From Kribbella catacumbae DSM 19601 (GTDB lineage: Bacteria; Actinomycetota; Actinomycetes; Propionibacteriales; Kribbellaceae), in the NCBI RefSeq assembly GCF_000372465.1, contig NZ_AQUZ01000009.1, forward strand, positions 1-64,000: 64,000 nt of DNA, in the 5' to 3' direction. This document shows, in pieces, positions 49,347 through 58,612 of this stretch; the first letter of the stretch is position 1, and the number at the start of each line of letters is the position of its first letter. The translations under genes and the position numbers were made by a program. The notes beneath the pieces were generated by a model. The model worked only from the letters and a program-made list of their open reading frames with translations, was not told the origin of the DNA and did no database searches.

Positions 49347-49889
49347 ATGAACGAGGAGAAGCCGGTCCGGATCGGCGATCGGGAACGAGAGGAAGCGGTC
49401 ACGCGGCTGGGTGCGCACTACGAGGCCGGCCGGCTGAGCGCCGAGGAGCACCAGGAGCGGGTCGGCGAGGCGCTGCAGGCGAAGACGCAGACGGAGCTGG
49501 CTGGGCTGTTCGAAGACCTTCCAGGCGAGCGGGCGGCCGGGGCGGAGCAGGGCTCGGCGCAGGATGAGCAGTGGGCTGGGCCGTGGGGTTGGGCCTGGCC
49601 GCCGTGGACGGCGCCGCAGGACCAGGCCGGGGCGCGGGACCAGGCTCGGGGCTCGGCGGCCGGGAGTGGCGGGCGCTCGCAGGCGCAGTACGGGCCGCCT
49701 TGGATGCGTGGCGGGCGGGGGCCGTTTGGGCGGGTTCCGTTGCCGTTGCTGATGGCGCTTGGCGTTGTCGCCGTACTGGCCTCGATCGCGTGCACGGTCG
49801 GTGGTGGGCATCCGCCGCTCCTGCCGTTGCTGTTGATCGTGGCGGGCGTGGTCATCGTCAAGAAGCGCAGGCAAGGGCAGGGCGCATGA
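49347..49889 (+). CDS. DUF1707 protein with C-terminal membrane helices
   Basis: 180 residues. DUF1707 domain at about 6-58 (VRIGDREREEAVTRLGAHYEAGRLSAEEHQERVGEAL, in part). A long Gln/Gly/Pro/Trp-rich linker leads to two hydrophobic segments (about 133-170) and a basic end. First gene of a coupled operon: its TGA overlaps the ATG of the next gene. Function unknown; the domain is often beside small membrane proteins. Confidence 0.85.
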   Translation: MNEEKPVRIGDREREEAVTRLGAHYEAGRLSAEEHQERVGEALQAKTQTELAGLFEDLPGERAAGAEQGSAQDEQWAGPWGWAWPPWTAPQDQAGARDQARGSAAGSGGRSQAQYGPPWMRGGRGPFGRVPLPLLMALGVVAVLASIACTVGGGHPPLLPLLLIVAGVVIVKKRRQGQGA

Positions 49890-50299
49890 GGGCGGCGTAC
49901 CGGGTGATGGCGTCGCTCATCGCCCTGGCGGTGGTGCTGCAGATCGCCTCGATCGCGATGGCCGGGTTCACCATCGCCGGTGATGCGGAGGACGGCGCGA
50001 CGATCGGCGCCGACTACAGCAACTTCGGGCAGAGCTACCACAGCATGGCCGGTACGGCGATCGGCTTGCTCGCCCTGGTGTTCCTGATCGTGTCGTTCAT
50101 GACCGACGTACCGCGCGGCCGCATGCTGGCGGGGATCGTGGTCGGTCTGGTGGCCCTGCAGTTCGCGCTGGCCGTCGTGTCCTTCGGGATCCCGGCGCTC
50201 GGCATCCTGCACGGGATCAACGGGCTCGCGATCGCCGGCGTCGCCGGGATGGCATCTCGCCGGGCCGCGACCGTGGTCCAGCCCGCGACCAGTGCGTAA
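49886..50299 (+). CDS. Small four-helix membrane protein, unknown function
   Basis: 137 residues from ATG 49886, overlapping the previous stop by four bases. Four hydrophobic segments (about 5-30, 48-70, 75-100, 105-125) and short loops. Its last eight bases overlap the multicopper oxidase start, so the three genes are co-translated. It may anchor or assist the oxidase. I do not recognise a family with confidence. Confidence 0.75.
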   Translation: MRAAYRVMASLIALAVVLQIASIAMAGFTIAGDAEDGATIGADYSNFGQSYHSMAGTAIGLLALVFLIVSFMTDVPRGRMLAGIVVGLVALQFALAVVSFGIPALGILHGINGLAIAGVAGMASRRAATVVQPATSA

Positions 50300-51737
50300 G
50301 TGGAAGGGGCGCCTGATCGCCCTCGGAGTGACGCTGGCGGTCCTCGTACCGCTGGCGTACCTCTGGGCGACCAGCCTCGTCCCGAACGACTACTCGGCGA
50401 TGGACATGGGGTACGCCGACTATGGCGGCGGTCCGTCGTCTGGGCACCAGCATCATGGTGGGCAGCATCAAAATGGGAAGGGCGTGGCCGACCTGACCGG
50501 GCCGCGGACCGGCAAACCCGATGTCGCCGTCACGCTGGTCGCCAAGAAGCAGAAGTTCACTCTGGCGAGTGGTGAGTCGATGGACGGGTTCACCCTCAAC
50601 GGGTCGTCGCCGGGGCCGCTGATCCGGGCGAAGCAGGGTCAGCTGGTCGAGGTGACGCTGGTGAACGAGTCCGTGCCGGATGGCGCGACGCTGCACTGGC
50701 ACGGGATCGATGTGCCCAATGGTGAGGACGGGGTCGCCGGGGTCACGCAGGACGCAGTACCGGTGGGTGGGAAGCATGTCTATCGGTTCCTGGCCGATGA
50801 CGTGGGGACGTATTGGTATCACTCGCATCAGGTGTCGAGTGAAGAGGTTCGGGGCGGGTTGTTCGGGACGATCGTGATCGATGGCGCTGACGACGACGTG
50901 ATCGCGGCGATCCACACCTATGACGGGAAGCGGACGATCAATGGGCGGACCGGGTCGCAGCGGGTGGAGGTTGCCGCGGGCAAGAAGGTGCGGGTGCGGG
51001 TGATCAACACGGACAACACGATCGTGCGGACCGGGCTGGTCGGCGCGCAGTACAAGGTGATCGCGGTCGACGGGCGCGAGCTGCACGGGCCGACGCCGGT
51101 GACGGCAGCGTTTCCCTTGGCCGCTGGGGCGCGGGTTGATCTCGAAGCCGTGGTGCCGGCGTCGGGCGCGTTGAGGCTGGATGCGGGGACTGTGTCGATG
51201 GAGATCGGCTCCGGTACTGCGTCCGCCGAGCCGTTGCCCAGCGCAACCGTCGATCTGCTGAGCTATGGGACGCGCGCACCGCTCGGGCTGGATCCGGCGA
51301 AGGCCGATCGGCGGTTCGAGTATCGGATCGGCCGGCGGCCGGGCTTCCTCGACGGGGTGCCGGGGCTGTGGTGGACGATCAACGGGCACAAGTTCCCCGA
51401 CGTACCGATGTACATGGTGGCCGAGGGGGACGTGGTGGTGATGAAGATCAGCAACTCCAGCGGGCAGGCGCACCCGATGCACCTGCACGGTCACCATGCG
51501 GTCGTGCTGTCCAGAAACGGCGTCGCCGCGACCGGAACGCCGTGGTGGATCGACACGCTAGAGGTGGGCGACAAGGAGACCTACGAGATCGCCTTCCTCG
51601 CCGACAACCCAGGCATCTGGATGGACCACTGCCACAACCTGCCGCACGCGTCGGAAGGATTGATGACGCACCTGGCATACGAAGGCGTCAGCACGCCGTA
51701 CCAGATAGGCGGCAAACACGGCAACGAGCCCGAGTAG
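50292..51737 (+). CDS. Multicopper oxidase, membrane-anchored or secreted
   Basis: 481 residues from GTG 50292. N-terminal membrane helix (about 8-28) then a His-rich linker (HQHHGGQHQ). Copper ligands are complete: HWHG (type 2/3), WYHSHQ, then HPMHLHGHH and HCHNLPH in the C-terminal cupredoxin, with the type 1 His/Cys. Oxidises copper(I), phenols or similar with oxygen. Third gene of the DUF1707 operon. It converges with a small gene, four bases separating the stops. Confidence 0.93.
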   Translation: MRKWKGRLIALGVTLAVLVPLAYLWATSLVPNDYSAMDMGYADYGGGPSSGHQHHGGQHQNGKGVADLTGPRTGKPDVAVTLVAKKQKFTLASGESMDGFTLNGSSPGPLIRAKQGQLVEVTLVNESVPDGATLHWHGIDVPNGEDGVAGVTQDAVPVGGKHVYRFLADDVGTYWYHSHQVSSEEVRGGLFGTIVIDGADDDVIAAIHTYDGKRTINGRTGSQRVEVAAGKKVRVRVINTDNTIVRTGLVGAQYKVIAVDGRELHGPTPVTAAFPLAAGARVDLEAVVPASGALRLDAGTVSMEIGSGTASAEPLPSATVDLLSYGTRAPLGLDPAKADRRFEYRIGRRPGFLDGVPGLWWTINGHKFPDVPMYMVAEGDVVVMKISNSSGQAHPMHLHGHHAVVLSRNGVAATGTPWWIDTLEVGDKETYEIAFLADNPGIWMDHCHNLPHASEGLMTHLAYEGVSTPYQIGGKHGNEPE

Positions 51738-51741
51738 CCGT

Positions 51742-51990
51742 TCAGGCCGAGGTGGTTGCTCTAAGCATCAGTTGTTGGCTGAGGCGTTGGGCCTGGGCTC
51801 GGTGGAGGGCTGCGATGCGTTCGCAGGCCGCGTCGACGGCGGCTCGCTGGGAGGTGTAGTAGCCGTACCAGTAGGGATCGTCCGGCTGTGGATCCGCGTG
51901 GTCGTCGATATCGGCGTACCAGTCACAGCCTGCGCGGAACACTCGTGCGTGCAGGTGGATCTCCGTGCCCAGGTTGTTCATCGCCCGCAT
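51742..51990 (-). CDS. Small hypothetical protein
   Basis: 82 residues from ATG 51990 (or 51981). Acidic and aromatic middle (DWYADIDDHADPQPDDPYWYGYY) followed by a helix. No family recognised and no signal or membrane segment. It stands between the oxidase and the sulfite-oxidase-like gene, opposite strand to the former. GC bias at third positions supports coding. Confidence 0.6.
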   Translation of the reverse strand: MRAMNNLGTEIHLHARVFRAGCDWYADIDDHADPQPDDPYWYGYYTSQRAAVDAACERIAALHRAQAQRLSQQLMLRATTSA

Positions 51991-52078
51991 CCCGTGAGTA
52001 GAGAAACCGTGCGTTGTACAGCTCCATCATGAAACTGTTCAGCGCCGATTCCGCGACCCGACACGCGGGCGGGCGGGC

Positions 52079-53173
52079 TCAGAGGACCAGGACGGTGATC
52101 CGCTGGGCGGAGTTGTTCGCGAAGCCGCCGCGGTTCCAGGGCGCCTCGATGGGCTGGACGCGCCCACTGCGGTCGTGGGCACGGACGGTCAGCACGTGCT
52201 CACCGGGGACCGCGTCCCAGTCGAAGGAGAAGCCGCGCCAGGACAGGTCGTTGCTCTCGGCATCGAGTTTCGCGTCCTGCCAGCTGACCCCGGCGTCGAC
52301 GCTGACCTCGACCCGCTCGATCGGCGCCCAGCCGGACCAGGCGCGCCCCTGCAGGACGACCGGTCCCGCGGTGACGAAGCGGTGCCGGCTCATGAAGTCC
52401 GGATGCCCGGGCGGGATCAGCAAAGCGCGTGGCTCGATCCGGGTCACCCCGACGCCGACCTCGTTCGGCTCCTGGCGGATCCGGTACGCGACCGCGTTCT
52501 GGTAGCCGGTGAACTCGTGGTCGATCAGCTCGATCGAGCGCAACCACTTGACGCTCGCCATCCCGTACCAGCCCGGCATCACCAGCCGCAGGGGATACCC
52601 GTGCTGCGGCGGCAACGGCGCGCCGTTCATCTCCCAGGCGACGATCGCGTCGGACTCCATCGCCTCGGTGATGCTCAGCCCACGCTGGTAGTCCTGTTCG
52701 ACGCCACGCTCGAAGCCGTGGTCCGCGCCGGTGAACACCACGTCGATCGCGTCCTTGCGGATCCCGGCCGCCCGGATCAGACCGGCCAGCGGTACGCCGG
52801 TCCACTCCGCGGTGCCGACCGCTTCCATCAACCAGGGCTGGCTGATCGGCCGCGGTTGCAGCCCGGCGCGACCGTTGCCCGCGCACTCCAGTGTGACCCG
52901 GACCGTCTGCCGGCCCATCGCCCGCAGCTCGGTCAGCCCGAACGAGAGTGGTTGCTCGACGCAACCGTCAATCGTGAGCTGCCAGGTGGCCGCGTTGGTG
53001 GCCGGAATGTCGTAGTGCACCAGCACGTAGTGCAACCCCGGCGGCGTCAGCTCGTACCGCAGCGCCTCCAGCGGAATCCCGTGGTTGCGAGCCGCCAGCT
53101 GCAACTCGTCCCCGGTGATCCCCTCGCCGGTATCCGCCAGCCGTCCCCTGCCACTGAACTGTTCGATCGTCAT
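52079..53173 (-). CDS. Sulfite-oxidase-like molybdopterin enzyme
   Basis: 364 residues from ATG 53173. The molybdopterin domain (about 30-230) has the Mo-ligand Cys97 in TLECAGNGRAGL and DVVFTGADHGFERG; the dimerisation Ig domain fills about 245-360 (GPVVLQGRAWSGWAP, IERVEVSVDAG). No twin-arginine signal, so it is cytoplasmic, unlike YedY. No heme domain. Sulfite or another oxyanion may be the substrate. Lone gene; partner unknown. Confidence 0.9.
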   Translation of the reverse strand: MTIEQFSGRGRLADTGEGITGDELQLAARNHGIPLEALRYELTPPGLHYVLVHYDIPATNAATWQLTIDGCVEQPLSFGLTELRAMGRQTVRVTLECAGNGRAGLQPRPISQPWLMEAVGTAEWTGVPLAGLIRAAGIRKDAIDVVFTGADHGFERGVEQDYQRGLSITEAMESDAIVAWEMNGAPLPPQHGYPLRLVMPGWYGMASVKWLRSIELIDHEFTGYQNAVAYRIRQEPNEVGVGVTRIEPRALLIPPGHPDFMSRHRFVTAGPVVLQGRAWSGWAPIERVEVSVDAGVSWQDAKLDAESNDLSWRGFSFDWDAVPGEHVLTVRAHDRSGRVQPIEAPWNRGGFANNSAQRITVLVL

Positions 53174-53302
53174 CTGCCGACCCCTTTCCCCCACGCGCCA
53201 GCCTAAGTCACCAAGGGTGGACGAGTCATCAGAGCCAGCCAGAAGGCTGCCGCCGTACCGCGGTCCGGCCCTGGGGCGGGCGTCACGACGTACCCATGAC
53301 AT

Positions 53303-53347
53303 CCGTCAGCCCCATCCACCCTGCAGCAGGGTGGATGGGGCTGACGG
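53303..53347. terminator. Strong hairpin terminator, 21-bp stem
   Basis: Arms 53303-53323 and 53327-53347 are perfectly complementary around CAG. It follows the minus-strand chitinase gene (stop 53353) and would also block reading into the sulfite-oxidase gene from upstream. Confidence 0.92.
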
Positions 53348-53352
53348 TCGGA

Positions 53353-54771
53353 TCAGGCCGGGAGGGTCCAGACCTGGTTGCTGCGGGTGAGGCAGTCCCA
53401 GATCTGCAGCCGGGTGCCGTCCGCCGAGCTCTGGCCGGTCGCATCGAGGCAGCGTCCGGAGTTCGGGTTGCGGAGCGATCCGTTCGCCTGCGCCTGCCAG
53501 GTCTGAGCGACAGTGCCGTTGCAGTCGTAGAGCTGAACCAGGGTGCCGTTCGCCGTACCGGCGGCGTTGATGTCCATGCACTTGCCCAGGGCCCGGATGG
53601 TGCCGTCAGTGCCGACCGTCCAGGTCTGCGCGTTGGTGCCGTTACAGGTCCAGAGCTGGACTGCCGTTCCGTTCGCGCTGTTCGCGCCGGCGACGTCCAC
53701 ACACTTGCCGCCGATGCCCTTGATCGTGCCGGTCTTGCCGCCCGGCGGGTTGCCGGTACCGCCCGCAGCATCGAAGATCGCGCTGACCAGGGACGTGGCG
53801 CCGCTGGTGTCCTGCGACAGCTCCCAGTTCATGATGCCGCCGGCGTTCGCCACCGCCCACTGGGTCTTGCGCTTGATCGTGGGGATGCCGTTGTAGCACT
53901 GCTGGGCGCCGTTGATGGTGGCGCAGTCGACGTTGGCGTTGTTGGCGTTCATCCCGACGATCTGCGAGTACGTCAGGTAGGTCGGCCGGCTGTAGAACGG
54001 CACGCCGAGCACGGTCTTGGCGGCCGGCAGACCGCGGCCTTTCCAGAAGTTGGCCGCGTTGATGGACCAGTCGTAGTTGGCGTGCGGGCTGCCGCCGTCG
54101 TACGCCATGATGTTCAGGAAGTCGACGTAGCCGAAGACCGCCGGCTGGACGCCGTTGGCGGTGCCGCCTTCGGAGACCACCGCAGCGGTGAGCAGCTTGC
54201 CCCTGCTGTGCATGGCGGTGCTCAGCTGCGACATCAGAGCCGTGAAGTTGTTGCCGGAGGTGCCCGGGTCGGGGTACTCCCAGTCGATGTCGACGCCGTC
54301 CAGGTTGTGCGTGTTGACGGCGTTGACCACCGCGTTGACGAAGGTCGTCCGGGCGCCGGAGTTGCCGGCGAGGGCTTCGAACGCCGAGTCGTTACCGTCG
54401 TTCCAGCCGCCGATGGCCAGCGAGACCTTCACACCGTTGCTGTGTGCGAGGCTCACCAGCGAATTCAGCTTGCCCGTGTCCGGGATCGCCTGCAGGGTGC
54501 CGTTGGAGTTCGGCAGCGCGAACGCGTAGTTGATGTGGGTGAGCTTGCTGTACTGGATGCTGTTGACGCTGCCGGACCAGGACGGCATGTAGCCGACGCT
54601 CTTGAATCCGGCCGGCAGTGCGGCGGCAGCGGTCGGCGCGGTGACAGCATTCTGTGCGGCGTCGGCCGACCGGGCCGGGGCGACGACCGTCAACAGCCCG
54701 GCGACGCCAGTGGCCAGCGCGAGGCCGGCAACGGCCCACCGACTTCGGAGTTTCATCCTTGATGACTTCAT
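53353..54771 (-). CDS. Secreted GH18 chitinase with C-terminal ricin-type lectin domain
   Basis: 472 residues from ATG 54771; GGACACC lies upstream. Signal peptide about 1-38 (ends SADAA). GH18 barrel about 50-325: LAIGGW near 115 and the DxxDxDxE motif DGVDIDWEYP with E165 as acid. A trefoil ricin B/CBM13 domain (about 335-472) has repeating QXW: QLWTCNG, QTWTVG, QTWQAQ, QVWTLP. Degrades chitin or related N-acetylglucosamine polymers. The 271-bp upstream gap has no clear DasR-type site, only CTGAC-N4-GTCAG and AGAATGCGCATTCT (54993-55006). Confidence 0.95.
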   Translation of the reverse strand: MKSSRMKLRSRWAVAGLALATGVAGLLTVVAPARSADAAQNAVTAPTAAAALPAGFKSVGYMPSWSGSVNSIQYSKLTHINYAFALPNSNGTLQAIPDTGKLNSLVSLAHSNGVKVSLAIGGWNDGNDSAFEALAGNSGARTTFVNAVVNAVNTHNLDGVDIDWEYPDPGTSGNNFTALMSQLSTAMHSRGKLLTAAVVSEGGTANGVQPAVFGYVDFLNIMAYDGGSPHANYDWSINAANFWKGRGLPAAKTVLGVPFYSRPTYLTYSQIVGMNANNANVDCATINGAQQCYNGIPTIKRKTQWAVANAGGIMNWELSQDTSGATSLVSAIFDAAGGTGNPPGGKTGTIKGIGGKCVDVAGANSANGTAVQLWTCNGTNAQTWTVGTDGTIRALGKCMDINAAGTANGTLVQLYDCNGTVAQTWQAQANGSLRNPNSGRCLDATGQSSADGTRLQIWDCLTRSNQVWTLPA

Positions 54772-55042
54772 GGGGGCGGTGTCCTTTCGGATGGACCCTC
54801 GCACCGCTCCCGTCCAGCTCAAGAGATCGACGAAAGCCGTCCGGTCGCAGGGGGCAGCGAGCGAACGGGTCGCCTTCTCGAGGCACCTTCTTGGGGGCGG
54901 AAACTGCGAAGGTGAATATAGAAGAGATCTGACCGAAGTCAGGGCAAGTCAACCTCGGATGACTTACCGGCGTCAAGGCGTCATCAGCTATCAGAATGCG
55001 CATTCTCAGCGTGGAGATCCTATGTATCTGGGCCCGGCCGGA

Positions 55043-55897
55043 TCAGATGTCGGGCGCCTCGGAGCGGGACGTGCGAGTGATCGCGATCGAGGCGGCGACC
55101 ACGCAGGCCATCCCGGCGAGCTGGATGACGGCCAGCCGCTGGCTCAGGATCAGGAAGCCGGCGGTCGCGCCGACGGCCGGCTCGATGCTCATCAGGATGC
55201 CGAACACGACCGGCTTCATCCGCCGCAGCGCGAGCGTCTCCAGCGAGTAGGGGAGGACGGACGAGAGTACGGCGATCGCCAGCCCGAGTGCGAGGGACCG
55301 CCAGTGCAGCAACTCGCTGCCCGCGGTGACGAGACCGGCGGGTGCGGTGATGAGCGTGCTCACCACCATCGCCAGCGCGAGACCGTCGAGCTGGGCGAAT
55401 CGCCGGCCGGTCTCCGCGCTGAGCAGGATGTAGCAGGCCCACAACGCGCCGGCGAGTCCGGCGAACCCGACGCCGAGCCAGTCGACCGCGGACAGCTCAT
55501 GCCCATTGACCAGTACTACGCCCAGCGCCGCGCCCGCGACGGCGACCAGGTCCCGGCGCTTGCGTGACATCGCCGCGGCCAGGCCGAGTGGGCCGATGAA
55601 CTCGATGGTGACTGCGACGCCCAGCGGCAAGCGCTCCAGCGACAGGTAGAAGGAGAGGTTCATCAGGCCGAGGACGATGCCGAAGGCAACTACCGCGAGG
55701 AAGTCCCGGCGGGTGCGGTTGCGCAGGCTTGGGCGGGCGATCAGCAGGAGGATCGGCACGGCTAGCGCGAGCCGGACGGAAACGGTGCCGGCGGCACCCA
55801 AGTGCTCGATCAGCTTGGCAGCCAGCGCCCCACCGAGCTGCACCGACACCACGCCACCCAGCACCATCGCCGTCGGCGGAACCCGCAGTACACCCAC
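55043..55897 (-). CDS. EamA/RhtA-type amino-acid exporter
   Basis: 284 residues from GTG 55897. About ten hydrophobic segments in two EamA repeats. The MKPVVFGILMSIEPAVGATAGFLILSQRL region (in part) is typical of RhtA, which exports threonine and homoserine. Role in amino-acid or metabolite efflux is likely; regulator not obvious. Confidence 0.9.
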   Translation of the reverse strand: MGVLRVPPTAMVLGGVVSVQLGGALAAKLIEHLGAAGTVSVRLALAVPILLLIARPSLRNRTRRDFLAVVAFGIVLGLMNLSFYLSLERLPLGVAVTIEFIGPLGLAAAMSRKRRDLVAVAGAALGVVLVNGHELSAVDWLGVGFAGLAGALWACYILLSAETGRRFAQLDGLALAMVVSTLITAPAGLVTAGSELLHWRSLALGLAIAVLSSVLPYSLETLALRRMKPVVFGILMSIEPAVGATAGFLILSQRLAVIQLAGMACVVAASIAITRTSRSEAPDI

Positions 55898-56465
55898 GGG
55901 TCGATCACATCACGCCACCCCACCACCCCCCGCACACCCCGCCCCTCCAAACACCACGCCCCCGCGTTCAGCGCCACCGCACAGCCCGGTACTCCGACAC
56001 CGCGGACCCCCGCCAACAGGCCACCGCACGGCGGTACTCCGAGCCGCGCGGGGCCGGCCGGAGCCCCATCCCATCAGTCGCCCGGGAAACCGTCGCGTGG
56101 CTGGCGGATCCAGGCGTGGTGGGGTGCTGGGTTGAGGGGTGGTGGTGGCCATTGATGGGCTGGGTCGCCGCGTCGAGACCGAGCCGGGCGGGCGGACGCC
56201 GTACGGGCCGGTACGCCGAGTGTCGCGGCGCCGGGTGGGCGGAGTCCCATCCCATCAGTCGCGCGGTAGAGCGGAGCCTGGCCGGCGATCCAGGCGTGGT
56301 AGAGGTGCTGGGGTGAGGGGTGGTGGCGGCCATTGATGGGCTGGGTCTCCGCGTCGGCGCCGAGCCAGGGCGGGCGCCGTACGGGCCGGTGATCCGGGCG
56401 TCGGGGAACCAGGCCGGGCTAGGGGTGGCGGGTGGAAGCCTGGCCGGGGTGGCGGGTGGACGGGG
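55898..56465. other. 568-bp gene-free region holding a 181-bp tandem duplication
   Basis: No supported gene in either strand. The first 130 bases are C-rich with CACCCCAC-type runs. From about 56030 to 56390 two imperfect copies of a 181-base unit lie head to tail: GGCCATTGATGGG occurs at 56147 and 56328, CCCATCCCATCAGTCG at 56065 and 56246. The region lies between the RhtA-like gene's promoter and the 3-prime end of a TetR gene. Confidence 0.7.
56030..56390. repeat. Tandem duplication, period about 181 bp
   Basis: Copies roughly 56030-56210 and 56211-56390, about 80% alike by eye. Shared words include CCATCCCATCAGTCG, GATCCAGGCGTGGT, GGTGAGGGGTGGTGG-type text, GGCCATTGATGGGCTGGGTC and GCCGTACGGGCCGG. 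Spacing 180-181 bp. Confidence 0.8.
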
Positions 56466-57101
56466 TTAGGGGCGGAGGGAGTTCAGGCCGTGCCAGAGGA
56501 GGTTTTGGAGGGTGGTGGCGACCTTTTCGGGGGTTGGGGTGCCGCCGTTGCGGGTGCGCCAGATGGCTAGGCGTTCGGTCGCGCCGGAGACGGTCTGGGC
56601 GACGATCTGGATCTCGTCGTCGTCGGCCGGGTGGTCGGCGGGGAGGTTGAGGCGGACCATTGTCGCGATCAGGCCGACGAACTCGGCGCGGACCTCGTCG
56701 GCGGCAACGGCTGCGGGGCCGGCTGACAGCATGCCCTCGTCGACCATCACGGACCAGGTGCGCGGGTGCTCGTCCAGGAAGGTGAACCAGGCGACGAACC
56801 CGGCGTACATGGCCTGTTCGGCGTCGGGGGCGGCGAGGACCGCGTCGGAGACGGCGTCCAGGAGTTGGGCTCGCAGGCGGGACAAGCAGGCGAGGAAGAG
56901 GCCATCCTTCGAGCCGTAGTACTGGTAGACGAGCGGTTTGGAGACGCCGACCGCGGCGGCGATGTCGTCCATCGACGTGCCCTGGTAGCCCCGCTCGCCG
57001 AAGATCCGCTCGGCCGCGTCAAGGATCTCCCGCTCACGCGCCGCGCGATCCCGTCGCCGCTTCGCCGGTACTGCGCTGTCAGTGGTCGAGGTCACTTGCA
57101 C
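56466..57101 (-). CDS. TetR family regulator
   Basis: 211 residues from GTG 57101 (GTG 57095 also possible). HTH about 18-65: REREILDAAERIFGERGYQGTSMDDIAAAVGVSKPLVYQYYGSKDGLFL (in part). Standard TetR C-terminus. Divergent from the BVMO gene, with a 19-bp palindrome in the 56-bp gap; likely its repressor, inducible by a ketone or related molecule. Confidence 0.92.
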   Translation of the reverse strand: MQVTSTTDSAVPAKRRRDRAAREREILDAAERIFGERGYQGTSMDDIAAAVGVSKPLVYQYYGSKDGLFLACLSRLRAQLLDAVSDAVLAAPDAEQAMYAGFVAWFTFLDEHPRTWSVMVDEGMLSAGPAAVAADEVRAEFVGLIATMVRLNLPADHPADDDEIQIVAQTVSGATERLAIWRTRNGGTPTPEKVATTLQNLLWHGLNSLRP

Positions 57102-57120
57102 ACTCTAACTGACTCCGAGT

Positions 57121-57139
57121 AACTTACTGGCAGTAAGTT
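57121..57139. promoter_or_regulatory. TetR operator AACTTACTG-G-CAGTAAGTT
   Basis: Perfect 9-1-9 palindrome, 20 bp upstream of the monooxygenase start and 20 bp from the TetR start. Fits a dimeric TetR site that controls both genes. Confidence 0.85.
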
Positions 57140-57157
57140 CATCCTCAGGAGGCTTCT

Positions 57158-58612
57158 ATGACGGCAGGCCAGCATCACCGGATCGTCGTGATCGGCACCG
57201 GATTCGCCGGGATCGGGATGGCCGTGCGGCTCAAGCAGGCCGGCTACCACGACTTCGTCGTCCTGGAGCGGGCCGCCGACGTCGGCGGGACCTGGCGCGA
57301 CAACACGTACCCGGGCTGCCGCTGTGACGTGCCGTCGCACCTGTACTCCTTCTCGTTCGCGCCCAACCCGGACTGGTCGAGCACGTTCTCGCCGCAGCCG
57401 GAGATCGAGGCGTACCTGGCGAAGGTGACCGACGGATTCCGGGTCCGGCCGCACATCCGCTTCGGGCACGCGGTCGAGTCGGCGCACTGGCAGGACGATC
57501 ACTGGCTGATCCACACGAGTCAGGGCGACTTCACGGCCGAAGTACTGCTGTCCGGGATGGGCCCGCTGGCCGAGCCGTCGATCCCCAAGCTACCGGGGAT
57601 CGAGTCGTTCGAGGGGGAGGTCTTCCACTCCGCGCAGTGGAACCACGACCTGGACCTGAGTGGCCGCAAGGTGGCGGTGATCGGGACCGGCGCTTCGGCG
57701 ATCCAGTTCGTCCCGGCGATCCAGCCCGACGTCGAGGAGTTGCATCTTTTCCAGCGGACGCCGCCGTGGGTGATGCCGCGGCCTGATCGCAAGATCAGTG
57801 TCATCGAGAAGCGGGTCTATCGCGCGTTTCCCCTTGCGCAGAAGGCGGTTCGGGCTGGGATCTACTGGAGCCGTGAGTCGCTCGTACTCGGCTTCGCCAA
57901 ACTGCCCGCGATGATGAAGCAGGGCCAGAAGATCGCCGAGCGGCATCTGCGCCAGCAGATCCGCGACCCCGAACTGCGCGCGAAGCTGACGCCGGACTTC
58001 ACCCTCGGATGCAAGCGGGTGCTGATCTCCGACGACTACTACCCGGCCGTCGCGCAGCCGAACGTCGAGGTCGTCACAGAGCCCGTCCTCGAGGTTACCC
58101 CGACCGGTATCGTCACCGACGACGGTGTGAAGCACGAGGTCGACACGATCATCTACGGCACCGGGTTCCGGGTCACCGACCTGCCGGTGATGGACATGCT
58201 GCACGGCCGCGACGGGGTGACGTTGCGCGAGGCCTGGGCGAATGGGATGGAGGCGCATCTCGGTACCGCGATCGCCGGCTTCCCGAACTTCTTCCTGCTG
58301 ATCGGGCCGAACACCGGCCTCGGGCACAGCTCGATGGTATTCATGATCGAGTCGCAGATCGCCTACATCCTGGACGCGCTGCAGACGATGGATGCCGAGC
58401 GGTTGCGGCAGGTCGAAGTACGGCCGGAGGTGCAGCGTGAGTTCGTCGACGGGGTCCGCTCCTCGATGCGGAACACAGTCTGGACCCGAGGCGGCTGCAC
58501 CAGCTGGTACCTCGACGCCGAGGGGCGCAACACCACGCTCTGGCCGTCGTTCACCTTCCGGTTCCGCCAGCTGACCAGGCGCTTCGACCGAAGCGAGTAC
58601 CTGACCCGCTGA
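57158..58612 (+). CDS. Baeyer-Villiger-type flavin monooxygenase
   Basis: 484 residues from ATG 57158, with AGGAGG at 57147-57152. FAD Rossmann GTGFAG (13-18), GGTWRDNTYPGCRCDVP near 43-59, the BVMO fingerprint FEGEVFHSAQW (151-161, FxGxxxHxxxW), and a second Rossmann VIGTGASA for NADPH (about 174-181). Converts ketones to esters with O2 and NADPH. Substrate unknown. Regulated by the divergent TetR gene. It has the same architecture as other class B monooxygenases. Confidence 0.94.
   Translation: MTAGQHHRIVVIGTGFAGIGMAVRLKQAGYHDFVVLERAADVGGTWRDNTYPGCRCDVPSHLYSFSFAPNPDWSSTFSPQPEIEAYLAKVTDGFRVRPHIRFGHAVESAHWQDDHWLIHTSQGDFTAEVLLSGMGPLAEPSIPKLPGIESFEGEVFHSAQWNHDLDLSGRKVAVIGTGASAIQFVPAIQPDVEELHLFQRTPPWVMPRPDRKISVIEKRVYRAFPLAQKAVRAGIYWSRESLVLGFAKLPAMMKQGQKIAERHLRQQIRDPELRAKLTPDFTLGCKRVLISDDYYPAVAQPNVEVVTEPVLEVTPTGIVTDDGVKHEVDTIIYGTGFRVTDLPVMDMLHGRDGVTLREAWANGMEAHLGTAIAGFPNFFLLIGPNTGLGHSSMVFMIESQIAYILDALQTMDAERLRQVEVRPEVQREFVDGVRSSMRNTVWTRGGCTSWYLDAEGRNTTLWPSFTFRFRQLTRRFDRSEYLTR

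Noticed and set aside
54772-55042. DasR operator for the chitinase gene
   Set aside because: I looked for an ACTGGTCTAGACCA-like site and found none; only short unrelated inverted repeats are present.
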